Shown: in pieces, positions 35,240-44,310 of the stretch
Numbering within the stretch: position 1 is the first letter of the stretch
How the letters are laid out: the number at the start of each line of letters is the position of its first letter
Origin: CAIKLP01 sp965279595
GTDB lineage: Bacteria; Bacteroidota; Bacteroidia; Sphingobacteriales; Sphingobacteriaceae
Direction: 5' to 3'
DNA length: 64,000 nucleotides
Assembly (NCBI GenBank): GCA_965279595.1
Contig: OZ257246.1
Coordinates: forward strand, 620,001-684,000
Notes under the pieces: generated by a model
Seen by the model: only the letters and a program-made list of their open reading frames with translations
The model's database searches: none
What the model was told of the DNA's origin: nothing
Program-made: the position numbers and the translations under genes

Positions 35240-36529
35240 ATGGGATGTGGATCATGTTCAACCGGAGGATGTACTCCTGCAGGTTGTAAGAGCAATGGTT
35301 CCTGTATGACGGGTGGGGGTTGCAGTAAATTAGATGTGTATGATTGGTTTTCCAATATTGACATGCCATCCAATTACCAACCATTTAATATTGTCGAAGT
35401 GAGGTTTAAAGGCTCACGCAAGGATTTCTACCGCAATAATGATAATATATACCTCGAATTAGGGGAATTAGTTTGTGTAGAATCTGGTAGCGGAGGTTAT
35501 GATGTAGGCCATGTAACAATGACTGGAGAATTAGTCAGGTTACAAATGAAGAAACGACATGTTGCACTTGATTCAGCAGAAATCAAAAAAATATATAGAA
35601 AGTCAAGTCCTGCGGATGTAGATAAATGGAAAATCGCAAAAGGCCTTGAATATGAAACTATGCACAAAGCAAGAACAATTGCTTTGCAGCTAAAACTCAA
35701 TATGAAGTTGAGTGATGTGGATTATCAAGGTGATAAAACCAAGGCAACTTTTTATTACACTGCAGATGAGCGTGTGGATTTCAGAGAACTAATTAAAAAA
35801 TTAGCAGAGGAATTCAAAATTAGAATTGAAATGCGTCAAATTGGAATGCGTCAAGAGGCAAGCCGATTGGGTGCTATAGGTTCATGTGGTAGAGAACTAT
35901 GTTGCTCAACCTGGTTAACTGATTTCAAGACGGTAAGCACTTCAGCAGCTAGATATCAAAATCTTTCATTGAATACACTCAAGTTAGCTGGTCAATGCGG
36001 TAAATTAAAATGCTGTTTAAACTATGAACTTGACACTTACATGGATGCTTTAAAAGACATCCCTGATGATGTAAAAGAAATCAAAACCAAATTAGGTTCT
36101 GCTTATTTACAGAAAACAGACATATTCAAAAAGTTGATGTGGTTTAGTTATCGTTCTTCTGATACTTGGGTTCCATTACCTGTTAATAGAGTAAAAGAAA
36201 TTATTTCGATGAATAAAGAAGGTGAATTTCCTGAAGATTTATCAGCAATTATTTTTGCACCAATAGCATTGGAAAAAGTTCTTGACTATGATAACGTTGT
36301 TGGCCAAGATAGCTTGACCAGAATGGATGAGAGAAACAAGAAAAAGAAAAAAAATAATAGAAATAAAAATAAACCAGCAAATGTTTCTGCCAATCAAACG
36401 GAAAATAAAAAACCTGGAGATAATAACAAAGTGCCTAATAATCCAAGGCCTGCAAATGCATCACCAAACAGGCCAAACAAAAGACCAAATAACCAAAGGC
36501 CAAATAATAACAAACCAAAAGATTCATAA
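35240..36529 (+). CDS. ricT: PSP1-domain protein RicT (YaaT-like)
   Basis: This 429-residue protein has a PSP1 C-terminal domain core (about 50-290) including DVDKWKIAKGLEYET, GMRQEASRLGAIGSCGRELC and GQCGKLKCCLNYE. These cysteines suggest the Fe-S binding reported for RicT of Bacillus subtilis, where the complex influences RNase Y and sporulation factors. The first 28 residues hold six cysteines in a Gly/Ser-rich context (MGCGSCSTGGCTPAGC). The tail (about 360-429) is Asn/Lys/Pro-rich low complexity, possibly nucleic-acid binding. It is co-transcribed with holB and gldH. Confidence 0.9.
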   Translation: MGCGSCSTGGCTPAGCKSNGSCMTGGGCSKLDVYDWFSNIDMPSNYQPFNIVEVRFKGSRKDFYRNNDNIYLELGELVCVESGSGGYDVGHVTMTGELVRLQMKKRHVALDSAEIKKIYRKSSPADVDKWKIAKGLEYETMHKARTIALQLKLNMKLSDVDYQGDKTKATFYYTADERVDFRELIKKLAEEFKIRIEMRQIGMRQEASRLGAIGSCGRELCCSTWLTDFKTVSTSAARYQNLSLNTLKLAGQCGKLKCCLNYELDTYMDALKDIPDDVKEIKTKLGSAYLQKTDIFKKLMWFSYRSSDTWVPLPVNRVKEIISMNKEGEFPEDLSAIIFAPIALEKVLDYDNVVGQDSLTRMDERNKKKKKNNRNKNKPANVSANQTENKKPGDNNKVPNNPRPANASPNRPNKRPNNQRPNNNKPKDS

Positions 36530-36530
36530 A

Positions 36531-36998
36531 ATGAAAAGAGCGATTGTTCTTATTTCACTTATTGTAATTACACTTTTAAATTCATGCAATAGCAATAGAA
36601 TTTTTGATAGTAATGTAGAATTGAAAGACAATAATTGGTATATCAACAATCGCCCTACATTTTATATAGATGTAAAAGACACCATTTCCAATCACAGTAT
36701 TTATTTAAATATTCGCAATACAGGTAATTACAAGTTTTCGAATATATTTATTTTATTAACTATTCAAGGACCTCAATCAAAAGCTGAGACACAGAGATTT
36801 GAATTTAAATTAGCTGAAGCTGATGGCAAATGGTTAGGTTCAGGATTAGGTGATATATATAGTAATCAAATCAAAATGATTCCCAATATTCGTTTCCCCA
36901 AAAAAGGAGTTTATTCTTTCAGTTTAGAACAAGACATGAGAGAAAACCCATTAAGTGGCATTGAGGATGTTGGAATTAAAATTGAGCGTCAAGATTAA
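36531..36998 (+). CDS. gldH: Gliding motility lipoprotein GldH
   Basis: The 155-residue lipoprotein (signal ITLLNSC, C19) matches GldH. Key segments are FYIDVKDTISNHSIYLNIR, GKWLGSGLGDIYSNQI, NIRFPKKGVYSFSLEQDMR and a final GIEDVGIKIE. GldH is needed for gliding in Flavobacterium johnsoniae and is linked to T9SS function. ATG 36531 follows the ricT stop by 1 nt. A much longer frame opens at 36327 but would run out of phase across the ricT tail and is rejected. Confidence 0.92.
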   Translation: MKRAIVLISLIVITLLNSCNSNRIFDSNVELKDNNWYINNRPTFYIDVKDTISNHSIYLNIRNTGNYKFSNIFILLTIQGPQSKAETQRFEFKLAEADGKWLGSGLGDIYSNQIKMIPNIRFPKKGVYSFSLEQDMRENPLSGIEDVGIKIERQD

Positions 36999-37148
36999 TT
37001 TTTCGGATCTCAATATTTTTCATTTTAGTAACCAGCCTTTCCTATTCTAATATTTTCAGAATAATTAATCCATAGAAAAAAAATATTCTTATTTGCCTCA
37101 ATAGTTTATTTAACTTAGTATATATCTTAGGTAAATATTAAAGGAATT

Positions 37149-37697
37149 TTGAATAAACCCAATTACTCAATAGAAACTATTTTTCTAAGTCATCACAAAA
37201 GGGCTTTTAATATTGCGCTTCAATTTGTACAAAATGTGGAAGACGCTGAAGATATTACACAAGAAGTATTTATAGAAATCCATCGATCATTAGCAAATTT
37301 CAGAGAAGAGGCATCAATTAGTACATGGATTTATAGAATCACTGTTAATAAAAGTTTAGACTTTATTAAAGCAAAAAAAAGAAAGAAAAGAGCAGCATTT
37401 ATTACACAATTATTTCATCCTGAAACAGGTGAACAATTGCATGAAATTTCTCATTTTGATCATCCCGGTATTCAATTAGAATATAAGGAAAGAAGTCGAA
37501 TATTATTTCAAGCAATTGAAAAATTAAAAGATAGTCAGAAAACTGCTTTCGTATTGAGCCAGATAGAACGACTAAGTCAAAAGGAAACTGCTCAAATAAT
37601 GCAACTATCTGAAAAAGCAGTTGAATCACTTGTGCAACGAGCTAAAGTGAATTTGAGAGCAATTTTGGGTGAATTATATCATAACCGAAGGATTTAA
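37149..37697 (+). CDS. ECF-type RNA polymerase sigma factor
   Basis: The 182-residue sigma-70 family protein has region 2 (about 12-80, QNVEDAEDITQEVFIEI and STWIYRITVNKSLDFIK) and region 4.2 (about 125-175, QIERLSQKETAQIMQLSEKA). It redirects RNA polymerase to a small regulon. The start is a TTG at 37149, since no ATG fits the conserved beginning. Downstream come a single-TM protein, a Spy/CpxP-like membrane protein and a thioredoxin, suggesting a periplasmic stress module. Confidence 0.9.
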   Translation: MNKPNYSIETIFLSHHKRAFNIALQFVQNVEDAEDITQEVFIEIHRSLANFREEASISTWIYRITVNKSLDFIKAKKRKKRAAFITQLFHPETGEQLHEISHFDHPGIQLEYKERSRILFQAIEKLKDSQKTAFVLSQIERLSQKETAQIMQLSEKAVESLVQRAKVNLRAILGELYHNRRI

Positions 37698-37723
37698 AAT
37701 ATGCAATCGTCTAAAACAATATC

Positions 37724-38008
37724 ATGAATACACAAAAAGAATGGATAGAAAATATTTTAGATTCTGCCTCTCAAATAAAAGAGGTTGAACCTAACTCCTA
37801 TTTATTGCAAAAATTTAAAACTCAATTACAAAATAATCAGCCACACATTTTAAGTTTTCAAACAAAATTAAAATGGGCAGTAGCAGCAACAATTATTTTA
37901 GCTGTTAATTTTACAGGAGTTTATGTATATCAACATAAACAAAAAATAAATAGAGAAATTGCTGAATATCCAGCTGATTATATAATTACGACAAATTACA
38001 ATTATTAA
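37724..38008 (+). CDS. Single-TM protein, candidate anti-sigma factor
   Basis: The 94-residue protein has a cytosolic N-terminus of about 48 residues, one membrane segment (about 49-67, AVAATIILAVNFTGVYVY) and a short periplasmic tail. That shape, and its place directly after an ECF sigma factor, match small anti-sigma factors such as CnrY. No zinc-finger motif is visible. Function is inferred from context only. Confidence 0.6.
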   Translation: MNTQKEWIENILDSASQIKEVEPNSYLLQKFKTQLQNNQPHILSFQTKLKWAVAATIILAVNFTGVYVYQHKQKINREIAEYPADYIITTNYNY

Positions 38009-38009
38009 G

Positions 38010-38507
38010 ATGGAAGCTAGATCTCAAAATTACTGGAAGATACTTGCAATTTTTATGTTGTTGTTAAATACTTTGTTGTTGTTAATGATTTTACTAAAAC
38101 CAACTGAAGTAGAAAATAAATTTGGACCAAAAGATGGTGGTCCGGGAAAATTCATTATTGACAAACTTCAATTTAATGAAAATCAGATTCAACTATTTGA
38201 AGAATTAAAATCAGCTCATCATGAGGAAATGATTCGACTAAGAAAAGAAGGTAGAAGAATGAGAGAAGATTTTTATAAGAGCCTAAGTGATCATACTGTA
38301 TTAGCTTTTGACAATAACTTAGCTAATAAAATTGCTGAAAATCAAAAGCAAATTGATATTGTAACCTACAATCATTTTGAAGATGTAAAAAAGATTTGCG
38401 ACCCTAAACAAGTTATCATATTCAATGAGATTATTGTCGAAATAACTCAACAAATGATGAATCCAAGAAAAGGACCTCCTCCTCCAAATGATGGGCCCAA
38501 ATTTTAA
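38010..38507 (+). CDS. Spy/CpxP-like membrane-anchored periplasmic sensor
   Basis: The 165-residue protein has one N-terminal TM helix (about 12-30, LAIFMLLLNTLLLLMILL) and a helical periplasmic part with the repeated long-helix pattern seen in Spy/CpxP/CnrX proteins (NENQIQLFEELKSAHHEEMI). The proline-rich C-terminus is KGPPPPNDGPKF. The two adjacent His (HHEEM) could bind metal. It starts 1 nt after the anti-sigma candidate. It may sense metals or unfolded protein and relay to the sigma factor. Confidence 0.65.
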   Translation: MEARSQNYWKILAIFMLLLNTLLLLMILLKPTEVENKFGPKDGGPGKFIIDKLQFNENQIQLFEELKSAHHEEMIRLRKEGRRMREDFYKSLSDHTVLAFDNNLANKIAENQKQIDIVTYNHFEDVKKICDPKQVIIFNEIIVEITQQMMNPRKGPPPPNDGPKF

Positions 38508-38511
38508 ATCA

Positions 38512-39012
38512 ATGAAATCATATTTAAAGTTATTTCCTCTTTTTGTTTTGATATTAAATTACCAATTTCTTTTTTCTCAAAATATACCAGTTTTGAAAAT
38601 TGCTGAATTACAAAAAAGAATTCCTGCAAATAGTGATACCACTTATATAATTAATTTTTTTGCATCATGGTGTGCGCCTTGTATGAAAGAACTTCCAGAT
38701 TTTGAAAGTTTCTCTCAAAAATATAAGAGTACAAATACAAAAGTGATTTTGGTTAGTTTGGATTTCAAGAAAGATTATCAAAAAACTTTGCCAGAAGTCA
38801 TTAATAAACTGAATATAAAATCAGAAATGCTTTTTTTAGATGAGCCCAACCCAGATTATTGGATAAATAAGATTGATTCAAATTGGACAGGTGAAATACC
38901 TGCTACATTATTTGTCAACAAAAAAAATAATTATGAAAAACTTTTTGCTCAACCATTTACAGAAGCTGAGTTAGAAAACATTTGCAATAAAATAAATCAG
39001 GGTTATAAATAA
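38512..39012 (+). CDS. TlpA-like periplasmic thioredoxin
   Basis: The 166-residue protein carries a signal peptide (ending near FLFSQ) and a thioredoxin fold with FASWCAPCMKELPDF (CAPC active site) and a cis-Pro in EIPATLF. It is a reductase or oxidoreductase of periplasmic thiols, in the ResA/TlpA group. It is the last gene of the sigma module, with a 4-nt gap. ATG 38512 is preferred over 38488, which would overlap the previous gene. Its 3' end overlaps convergent murF by 10 nt. Confidence 0.85.
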   Translation: MKSYLKLFPLFVLILNYQFLFSQNIPVLKIAELQKRIPANSDTTYIINFFASWCAPCMKELPDFESFSQKYKSTNTKVILVSLDFKKDYQKTLPEVINKLNIKSEMLFLDEPNPDYWINKIDSNWTGEIPATLFVNKKNNYEKLFAQPFTEAELENICNKINQGYK

Positions 39013-40304
39013 CTCATCAAACTCTCCAACTTCATTCCTCTAGAGCCTTTTACCAGAATTCTATAATTTAAAAACGGATTCTCATTTAACCAAGCTGCAG
39101 CATTTTCAGTAGTTTGAAAATAGATATAATCATACTTCTTATTATTGAAAAAATCATTTCCTACGAAAACAACTTCTCTGAAATTCAATTCAAAAATTGC
39201 TTCAATAATTTTTTGATGTTCATCATTACTTTCCTTTCCGAGTTCGAACATATCCCCTAAAATCAACAATTTATTTGGGTCCGATAATTTAGAAAAGTTG
39301 GTGATTGCTGCCAACATACTACTAGGGTTAGCGTTGTAGGCATCCATTATAATTTTATTGCTGCCTTTAATTATTTCTTGCGATCTATTATTTTCAGGAA
39401 TATAATTTTCTAAGCCTTCAATTATTTTTTGCGTAGGTACTTCAAAATAATTTGCAATACAAATTGCTGCTAAGACATTGGACAAATTATAGTCGCCAAC
39501 AAGATGAGTTTTCACAATATAGGAATTCAAATTTCCAGTTATGTTAAACTTTATAGACAATAATGGATTTGAAGATTCCACACTTCCACTTATGATTGAA
39601 CCGGCAGCATTTCCATAGGCAATTCTTTTTTCAATTCCATTTGACATTTCAAGTAAATTATCATCTTCTGAATTAATAAAAATTAAACCATTATTTTCTT
39701 TCACATAATCATACAATTCTTTCTTGGTTTTCTTTACTCCTTCAAATCCGCCCATTCCATCTAAATGCGCTTTACCAACATTACTCACTAATGCAAAATC
39801 GGGGCAAGCAATATTTGATAGAAATGCAATTTCTTCTTGATGATTTGCACCCATTTCAATAATTGCAAATTCTATGTCATTCGTAATTGAAAGCAAAGTA
39901 AGAGGCACACCAATATGATTATTTAAATTTCCTTTAGTGGCAAGCGTTTTATATTTTTTTGAAAGCGCAGCATTAATTAATTCTTTGGAAGTTGTTTTCC
40001 CATTTGAACCTGTAATACCTAAAACAGGAATATTTAATTGAAGACGATGGTGCTTGGCAAGTTCTTGCATGCATAACAATACATCATCAACAAGCAGATA
40101 ATTTTCATTTAACTGGTATGCTTCTTCATCAATCACCACATACTTTGCTCCAAGTTCAATTGCTTTTTGAGCAAATTCGTTTCCATTAAAATTAGCTCCT
40201 TTTAATGCGAAGAAAATAGAGTCTTGCAAAATATTTCTAGTGTCAGTGCAAACTTTTGGATATTGGAGAAAAATAGAATAAAGTTGATCGATGGAAATTC
40301 TCAT
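39003..40304 (-). CDS. murF: UDP-N-acetylmuramoyl-tripeptide--D-Ala-D-Ala ligase
   Basis: The 433-residue Mur ligase has an N-terminal substrate domain with the MurE/F-like DTRNI..FFALKG segment, the P-loop GSNGKTT (99-105), the AIIEMGANHQEEI motif that distinguishes MurF, SNVGKAHLD, and a C-terminal domain with DAYNANPSSM and ILGDMFELG. It adds D-Ala-D-Ala to UDP-MurNAc-tripeptide in the cytoplasm. It stands apart from other cell-wall genes. The start at ATG 40304 fits the family. Confidence 0.96.
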   Translation of the reverse strand: MRISIDQLYSIFLQYPKVCTDTRNILQDSIFFALKGANFNGNEFAQKAIELGAKYVVIDEEAYQLNENYLLVDDVLLCMQELAKHHRLQLNIPVLGITGSNGKTTSKELINAALSKKYKTLATKGNLNNHIGVPLTLLSITNDIEFAIIEMGANHQEEIAFLSNIACPDFALVSNVGKAHLDGMGGFEGVKKTKKELYDYVKENNGLIFINSEDDNLLEMSNGIEKRIAYGNAAGSIISGSVESSNPLLSIKFNITGNLNSYIVKTHLVGDYNLSNVLAAICIANYFEVPTQKIIEGLENYIPENNRSQEIIKGSNKIIMDAYNANPSSMLAAITNFSKLSDPNKLLILGDMFELGKESNDEHQKIIEAIFELNFREVVFVGNDFFNNKKYDYIYFQTTENAAAWLNENPFLNYRILVKGSRGMKLESLMSYL

Positions 40305-40361
40305 TTTAAAAATTAATTCTTTAATTCAATAAAACAATTGCTAATTCAAACTTAATAAAAA

Positions 40362-40390
40362 AAGCGATAAGGAAATTATCCTTATCGCTT
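40362..40390 (-). terminator. bipA terminator
   Basis: A perfect 11-bp stem (40362-40372 with 40380-40390) with a 7-nt loop lies 22 nt after the bipA stop and is followed on the minus strand by a T-run. Confidence 0.85.
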
Positions 40391-40412
40391 ATATTTAAAG
40401 CTTTAATTAAAA

Positions 40413-42221
40413 TTAATTTGAAACTTTTTTCTTTGCGTTGTTACGTTCTAATTCAGTTAAATAAATTTTACGTAAACGCATAGACTGAGGAGTTACCTCA
40501 ACATATTCGTCCCACTGTATATATTCTAACGCTTCTTCTAATGAGAATTTAGTAGCAGGTGCAATTCTAGTTGCATCATCTTTACTTGTTGTACGGAAGT
40601 TGGTTAATTGTTTACCTTCAGTAATATTTACAGTCATGTCTGAATCACGGCTATTTTCACCAATGATCATTCCTTGATAAACCTCTTCACCTGGATTTAC
40701 AAAGAAACGTCCACGATCTTGTAATTTATCAATTCTGTATGCTGTTGCAGATCCTTTATCCATTGAAATCAATACACCACTTAAACGTTGAGGAATATCA
40801 CCTCTCCAAGGCTCGTAAGCTTTGAAACGGTGAGCCATAATTGCTTCTCCTGCTGTAGCCGTTAAAACATTATTTCTTAATCCAATAATTCCACGAGCAG
40901 GGATTTCAAATTCTAAATGTTGCAAATCACCTTTTGGTTCCATTACTAATAAATCACCTTTACGTTGAGTTACTAATTCAATCACTTTACCTGCAACTTC
41001 AGCTGGCACGTCAACAATCAATGATTCAATTGGCTCACATTTTTTACCATCAATTTCTTTAATGATTACTTGTGGTTGACCAACTTGTAATTCATATCCT
41101 TCACGGCGCATTGTTTCAATTAAAACAGATAAATGCAGAATACCTCTTCCGTAAACTAATAAAGAATCAGGTGATGCAGTTTCTTCAACACGCAATGCCA
41201 AATTCTTTTCAATTTCTTTCATTAAACGATCACGTAAATGACGTGAGGTTACAAACTTTCCTTCTTTACCAAAGAACGGTGAGTTATTAATTGTGAACAA
41301 CATATTCATTGTAGGTTCATCAATTTTAATTACAGCTAATGCTTCAGGATTTTCAAAATCAGCAATGGTATCACCAATATCAAAACCTTCAATTCCAACA
41401 ACTGCACAAATATCTCCGTTATGAACTTCGGTAACTTTAACTTTCCCTAAACCAATAAAAGTATATAATTCCTTAATTCTTGTTTTTACAATTTTACCAT
41501 CTTTCTTCATTAAAGAAACTGGCATATTTTCTTTAATAGTACCTCTTGCAACTCTTCCAATTGCAATACGACCAACGAAAGAAGAATAATCCAAAGAAGT
41601 AATTTGCATTTGAAGTGTTCCAGGATTTTCAACAGGCTCTGGAATGAATTCCAAAACAGCATCCAATAAAGGAGTGATGTCTTCAGTTATATTGTTATAG
41701 TCAGTACTCATCCATCCTTGTTTAGATGAACCGTATAAAGTAGGAAAGTCTAATTGCTCTTCAGTTGCTTCTAAGTTGAAAAACAATTCAAAAATAGATT
41801 CTTGAACTTCCTCAGGGCGACAATTTTCTTTATCAACTTTATTGATAACAACAATTGGTTTTAATCCTAAAGAAAGTGCTTTTTGAGTAACAAAACGAGT
41901 TTGAGGCATTGCTCCTTCAAATGCATCAACTAATAATAGTACACCATCAGCCATTTTCAATACTCTTTCAACTTCACCACCAAAATCGGCGTGACCTGGA
42001 GTATCTATAATATTGATTTTATAGTCTTTATATTGAACAGAAACGTTTTTTGAAACGATTGTAATTCCTCTTTCACGCTCCAAATCATTGTTATCTAAAA
42101 TTAAATCTCCAGTTTCCTGATTATCTCTAAATAAATTGGTTTGATGTAAAATTTTGTCTACCAAGGTAGTTTTCCCGTGATCGACATGGGCAATGATTGC
42201 GATATTTCTAACTTTTTGCAT
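40413..42221 (-). CDS. bipA: Translational GTPase TypA/BipA
   Basis: The 602-residue GTPase has G1 AHVDHGKTT (11-19), DTPGHADFGGEVER, NKVD, and the domain order of TypA: domain II with SLDYSSFVGRIAIGRV, EF-G-like domains III and V, and a C-terminal domain containing GSATAYRIDKLQDRGRFFV. It helps ribosome assembly and translation under cold or stress. It is a single-gene unit with a TACCTTTG promoter box and its own terminator. Confidence 0.97.
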   Translation of the reverse strand: MQKVRNIAIIAHVDHGKTTLVDKILHQTNLFRDNQETGDLILDNNDLERERGITIVSKNVSVQYKDYKINIIDTPGHADFGGEVERVLKMADGVLLLVDAFEGAMPQTRFVTQKALSLGLKPIVVINKVDKENCRPEEVQESIFELFFNLEATEEQLDFPTLYGSSKQGWMSTDYNNITEDITPLLDAVLEFIPEPVENPGTLQMQITSLDYSSFVGRIAIGRVARGTIKENMPVSLMKKDGKIVKTRIKELYTFIGLGKVKVTEVHNGDICAVVGIEGFDIGDTIADFENPEALAVIKIDEPTMNMLFTINNSPFFGKEGKFVTSRHLRDRLMKEIEKNLALRVEETASPDSLLVYGRGILHLSVLIETMRREGYELQVGQPQVIIKEIDGKKCEPIESLIVDVPAEVAGKVIELVTQRKGDLLVMEPKGDLQHLEFEIPARGIIGLRNNVLTATAGEAIMAHRFKAYEPWRGDIPQRLSGVLISMDKGSATAYRIDKLQDRGRFFVNPGEEVYQGMIIGENSRDSDMTVNITEGKQLTNFRTTSKDDATRIAPATKFSLEEALEYIQWDEYVEVTPQSMRLRKIYLTELERNNAKKKVSN

Positions 42222-42245
42222 TATAATACGATGTTTTTAGCCGCG

Positions 42246-42253
42246 CAAAGGTA
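42246..42253 (-). promoter_or_regulatory. -7 box upstream of bipA
   Basis: TACCTTTG followed by C on the minus strand fits TAnnTTTG, 24 nt before the bipA ATG. The rest of the gap to 42486 (AT-rich, about 230 nt) shows no gene. Confidence 0.5.
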
Positions 42254-42486
42254 CGGTTAAAAAATGGAATTTCGTTAGAAAAGTGCTAATGATTAGTGAA
42301 TAGGCATATTAACAGTTAAATATGCTTTCGTATTGATAATTAGCTACTTAAAGAGTTAAGTAGAAAGTATTTGTCAAATTATCATTCAAATTACAGCCCT
42401 TTGACCGAATCGAAGCAGAATCATCTAAATTTATTAAAACAACATATTCAATACTTAACATAAAACTGAATTGATAAGTTATGAAT

Positions 42487-43167
42487 TTAAAAAACATGGG
42501 TATCACCAATATTTAGCAAATGTAAATTGTTCCCTTTGGCATGAAATTTTTCCAAAGCCACATCATGATCTATGACTATATAGCCAAATGTGTCGTAATG
42601 CATCCCTATAATTTCTTTACATTGTATAAAATCGGCTGCAATGATTGCATCATCTACATCCATTGTAAAATTACTTCCAATTGGAAGAATGGCTAAGTCT
42701 GGTTTTGAATACTCTCCAATCAATTTCATATCTTGATTCAATCCAGTATCGCCTGCATAATACAAACGCTTTCCTTCAGCTTCAATGATACAGCCAGCGG
42801 CAATTCCACCATAGCTTCCATCCGGTAAAGAATTAGAATGGGCAGCGTAAACCATTTTTAATTTCCCAAAATCAAAATTCCATGAACCACCAATGTTCAT
42901 GGGATGTACTTTTTCGACACCTTTTTTTAAAACCCATTGAGTAATTTCCCAAGAACCAATTACAGTAGCGTTACATCTTTTAGCAATTGAAATTAAATCA
43001 GCGATATGATCATCATGCCCATGTGATTGAAAAATAAAATCGGCATGGATAGAATTAATATCTATATGCTTAGCTAAATTGTTGGGAGAAATAAAGGGGT
43101 CAAATAAAATTGAATAATTATTAACTTCTAACAAAAAAGAAGAATGACCAAAATAAGTTAGTTTCAT
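42487..43167 (-). CDS. UPF0173-type metal-dependent hydrolase (MBL fold)
   Basis: The 226-residue protein opens MKLTYFGHSSFLLE and has the metal site QSHGHDDHIAD (HxHxDH), AAHSNSLPDG, YYAGDTGLN and a final GMHYDTFGYI. This matches the UPF0173 metal-dependent hydrolase family (UlaG-like). It is cytosolic, with no signal peptide, and its substrate is unknown. It is the last gene of the respiratory run, 27 nt after the DUF2461 gene, and may only be linked by position. Confidence 0.9.
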   Translation of the reverse strand: MKLTYFGHSSFLLEVNNYSILFDPFISPNNLAKHIDINSIHADFIFQSHGHDDHIADLISIAKRCNATVIGSWEITQWVLKKGVEKVHPMNIGGSWNFDFGKLKMVYAAHSNSLPDGSYGGIAAGCIIEAEGKRLYYAGDTGLNQDMKLIGEYSKPDLAILPIGSNFTMDVDDAIIAADFIQCKEIIGMHYDTFGYIVIDHDVALEKFHAKGNNLHLLNIGDTHVF

Positions 43168-43194
43168 AATTGATAGAAATTAGTAATTAGCGGG

Positions 43195-43860
43195 TCAGCT
43201 AATTAAATATGCATGATTCAGAAAATCTATTAGTGGTTTAATTGTTTTGTTAGCATTAACAACAATATCAACTGCTTTTGTTGATAGGAGTTCGGCATCA
43301 GAAATGCTTTTCATTGCTAAATAACTTTTCAATTTTAGATATTCAATTTGTGGGTGTTCTTTATCGTAATCTTTAGGAGTTGTTTTTAATTTATCTTCTT
43401 CACTTAACTTCCCGAACATTTTTTTAAATGAAGGGTTGTCAACAATGGCTAGAAAATCTTTGCTATTATAATCTATTTCTTGACGAATTAATTTCAATTT
43501 GTCAGGTTGCGGCATCCAACAACCACCACCCAAAAAAGATTCATTAGGTTGGATATGCAAATAGTAACTAGGTCCTTCAACTCCTTTTGTTTTGGAAGAA
43601 AACGGAATTCCAAAATTCAATTTATAAGGATCTTTATTTTTAGAGAATCTTACATCTCGATAAATTCGCATAATACATTTTGCAGGAACTAGGTTCTTTA
43701 ATCCTGGGTCGAATGTTGAAGATTTAGTTAATACAGCTGCTGTAAATTCAACAACATCTGCTTTTGCTTTTTCATAAATATCTTTATGGTCATTAAACCA
43801 TTCACGATTATTGTTTTTCTTTAAATCTTTGAGAAACTTTAATGTGGATGCTTGTAACAT
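43195..43860 (-). CDS. DUF2461 family protein
   Basis: The 221-residue protein matches DUF2461 (TIGR02453-like). Recognisable segments are LKFLKDLKKNNNREWFNDHK, MRIYRDVRFSKNKDPYKLNF, and YYLHIQPNESFLGGGCW. Function is unknown; the protein has no signal peptide. It starts 2 nt after the DUF983 gene stop, at the tail of the respiratory run. Confidence 0.88.
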   Translation of the reverse strand: MLQASTLKFLKDLKKNNNREWFNDHKDIYEKAKADVVEFTAAVLTKSSTFDPGLKNLVPAKCIMRIYRDVRFSKNKDPYKLNFGIPFSSKTKGVEGPSYYLHIQPNESFLGGGCWMPQPDKLKLIRQEIDYNSKDFLAIVDNPSFKKMFGKLSEEDKLKTTPKDYDKEHPQIEYLKLKSYLAMKSISDAELLSTKAVDIVVNANKTIKPLIDFLNHAYLIS

Positions 43861-43862
43861 AA

Positions 43863-44291
43863 TCAGTTTAAATTTGGCTTAGAGTTGTCGGTGATTTCTC
43901 TATCAATTTTTAAATCATCAAATGATGGTGCGAATAATACTAACAACAACATTCTTGAATAACGAAAATTTAAACGATAGGTTAGAAATATTCCGATAAT
44001 GATTGCGGTCATATATACCCAAACATCTGGATTGTTGCCAAGTACATAAGTTGCAACTCCTAAAGAAACACTAAGTGCAACATTTAAGGCGTAACCAACA
44101 TACATAGCTCCCCAAAAAAATCCAACTTCTAATTCGTAACGCAGTCCACATTTTGGGCAGTTTTCATGCATTTTCCTATATCCATTCCAACTAGTAGCTT
44201 TATTAATAAAAACTTCTCCTTCTCTACATCTTGGACATTTGCATTTAACTAAGGTTGAGAATTTAGAAGGAAGTATTTTAACAGAAGGCAT
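43863..44291 (-). CDS. DUF983 zinc-ribbon membrane protein
   Basis: The 142-residue protein has an N-terminal zinc ribbon (CKCPRCREGEVF and ENCPKCGLRYE) and two membrane helices (about 55-75 and 85-105), the DUF983 pattern. DUF983 genes sit near cytochrome oxidase genes in Bacteroidota and alpha-proteobacteria, as here, but their exact role is unknown. The tail is polar. Confidence 0.88.
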   Translation of the reverse strand: MPSVKILPSKFSTLVKCKCPRCREGEVFINKATSWNGYRKMHENCPKCGLRYELEVGFFWGAMYVGYALNVALSVSLGVATYVLGNNPDVWVYMTAIIIGIFLTYRLNFRYSRMLLLVLFAPSFDDLKIDREITDNSKPNLN

Positions 44292-44310
44292 GGCAATTAT
44301 TTTAGTAAAA

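Noticed and set aside
36327..36530. Upstream extension of the gldH frame across the ricT tail
   Set aside because: It runs out of frame through the A-rich low-complexity end of ricT. The gldH lipoprotein signal starts cleanly at 36531.
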